NCBI GenBank assembly: GCA_905209865.1
Contig: CAJLUP010000115.1
Span: forward strand, 1 to 5,354
Direction of reading: 5' to 3'
Length of the DNA stretch: 5,354 bases
Source of the DNA: an uncultured Lachnospiraceae bacterium
GTDB taxonomy: Bacteria > Bacillota > Clostridia > Lachnospirales > Lachnospiraceae
Below are positions 4,765 to 5,354 of this stretch, piece after piece (the stretch's first letter is position 1; the number at the start of each line of letters is the position of its first letter). The notes under the pieces were generated by a model that was given only the letters and a program-made list of their open reading frames with translations, did no database searches and was not told where the DNA came from. Both the position numbers and the translations under genes were made by a program.

Positions 4765-5354
4765 CTATTCAATCTGCCAGTCAATCGGCGTTTCACCGTG
4801 TGACTTTAAAAATTCATTTGTCTTGCTAAAAGGTCTGCTTCCGAAAAATCCGCGGTACGCCGACAAAGGACTCGGGTGCGGCGCTGTCAATATCAAATGC
4901 TGCGGATTATTCAGCATTGACTTTTTTCTCTGTGCCGGAGCGCCCCAAAGAATAAATACAATCGGACGGTTCTGCGTATTTAACGCCATGATCGCCGCAT
5001 CTGTAAACTCTTCCCAGCCAATTCCTCTGTGCGAATTTGCCTGATGCGCCCGGACAGTCAGCACAGTATTGAGCATAAGAACTCCTTGCTGCGCCCACTT
5101 TGTAAGACACCCGTGATTCGGAACAGCACAGCCGAGATCATCGTGCAGTTCCTTATAAATATTAACAAGAGAAGGAGGGACATCCACCCCTTTTTTCACC
5201 GAAAAACAAAGTCCATGCGCCTGTCCGTTATTATGATAAGGATCTTGTCCGAGTATTACTACTTTCACCGACTTTAACGGAGTCAGATGAAATGCATTAA
5301 ATAAATCCTCCGCAGGCGGAAAAATTAATTGTGTTCTGTATTCTTCATTTACCG
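4765..5354 (-). CDS. ung: Uracil-DNA glycosylase, family 1 (N-terminus outside window)
   Basis: Removes uracil from DNA by cutting the N-glycosidic bond, starting base excision repair. The 195 visible residues contain all diagnostic family 1 motifs. These are the water-activating loop GQDPYH (35-40, catalytic Asp 37), the uracil-binding strand GVLMLNTVLTV (Asn 95), HRGIGWE (108-114), VFILWG, and the DNA-intercalation loop HPSPLSAYRGFFG with catalytic His 159. The spacing between the two catalytic residues (122) is close to that of E. coli Ung (Asp64 to His187, 123). By this alignment only about 25 N-terminal residues are missing. In-frame coding continues upstream of the GTG at 5268 (FPPAEDLFNAFHLTPLKS) to the window edge, so that GTG is internal. 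The stop is TAG at 4767-4765, followed by its own terminator. Ung is a housekeeping gene with no evident functional link to the ABC operon. Confidence 0.97.
   Translation of the reverse strand, partial: VNEEYRTQLIFPPAEDLFNAFHLTPLKSVKVVILGQDPYHNNGQAHGLCFSVKKGVDVPPSLVNIYKELHDDLGCAVPNHGCLTKWAQQGVLMLNTVLTVRAHQANSHRGIGWEEFTDAAIMALNTQNRPIVFILWGAPAQRKKSMLNNPQHLILTAPHPSPLSAYRGFFGSRPFSKTNEFLKSHGETPIDWQIE

Noticed and set aside
4765..5268. ung as a 167-residue protein starting at GTG 5268
   Set aside because: Family-typical sequence (FPPAEDLFNAFHLTPLKS) continues in frame upstream to the window edge, so this is an internal valine.

Overview
The window looks like chromosomal DNA from a gut-type Gram-positive Clostridia, most likely Lachnospiraceae. 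Three things point there: strong AGGAGG-type ribosome binding sites, moderate GC with AT-rich intergenic DNA, and the protein families present. Those families are a MacB-like ABC permease paired with an exported Ig-fold protein, a small acidic protein of a kind I associate with Lachnospiraceae, and a family 1 uracil-DNA glycosylase. Genus-level placement is not possible from the sequence alone.

Layout. At the left edge is the 5' end of a minus-strand gene that resembles the N-terminal part of a GNAT acetyltransferase (1-311, cut by the window). It is divergent from a small plus-strand gene for an 87-residue acidic protein (504-767). Two sigma-A-type promoters with abutting -35 boxes sit between them. 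The small gene ends in a hairpin terminator (750-781) that also faces the convergent ABC operon.

The centre, 813-4508, is a tightly overlapping minus-strand operon. In transcription order it encodes an ABC ATPase (4508-3795, GTG start), a secreted and membrane-anchored protein with repeated CARDB/COG1361-like Ig folds (3808-2234), and a MacB/FtsX-type permease (2234-813). The ATPase should power the permease as a MacB-type mechanotransmission pump. The exported protein sits where related operons carry a periplasmic adaptor (membrane-fusion protein), so it is a candidate extracellular partner. The substrate is unknown.

At the right edge is the C-terminal ~85% of ung on the minus strand (4765-5354, N-terminus outside), followed by a strong terminator. 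Between that terminator and the ABC operon leader lies a roughly 94-nt imperfect palindrome (4630-4723) that looks like a dispersed intergenic repeat.

The two observations most worth a second look are a probable +1 frame displacement at a G6 tract near the 3' end of the exported-protein gene and the palindromic element beside ung. The first hides a well-formed basic/acidic cytoplasmic tail in the other frame. No tRNA, rRNA, CRISPR array, transposase or phage gene was seen.
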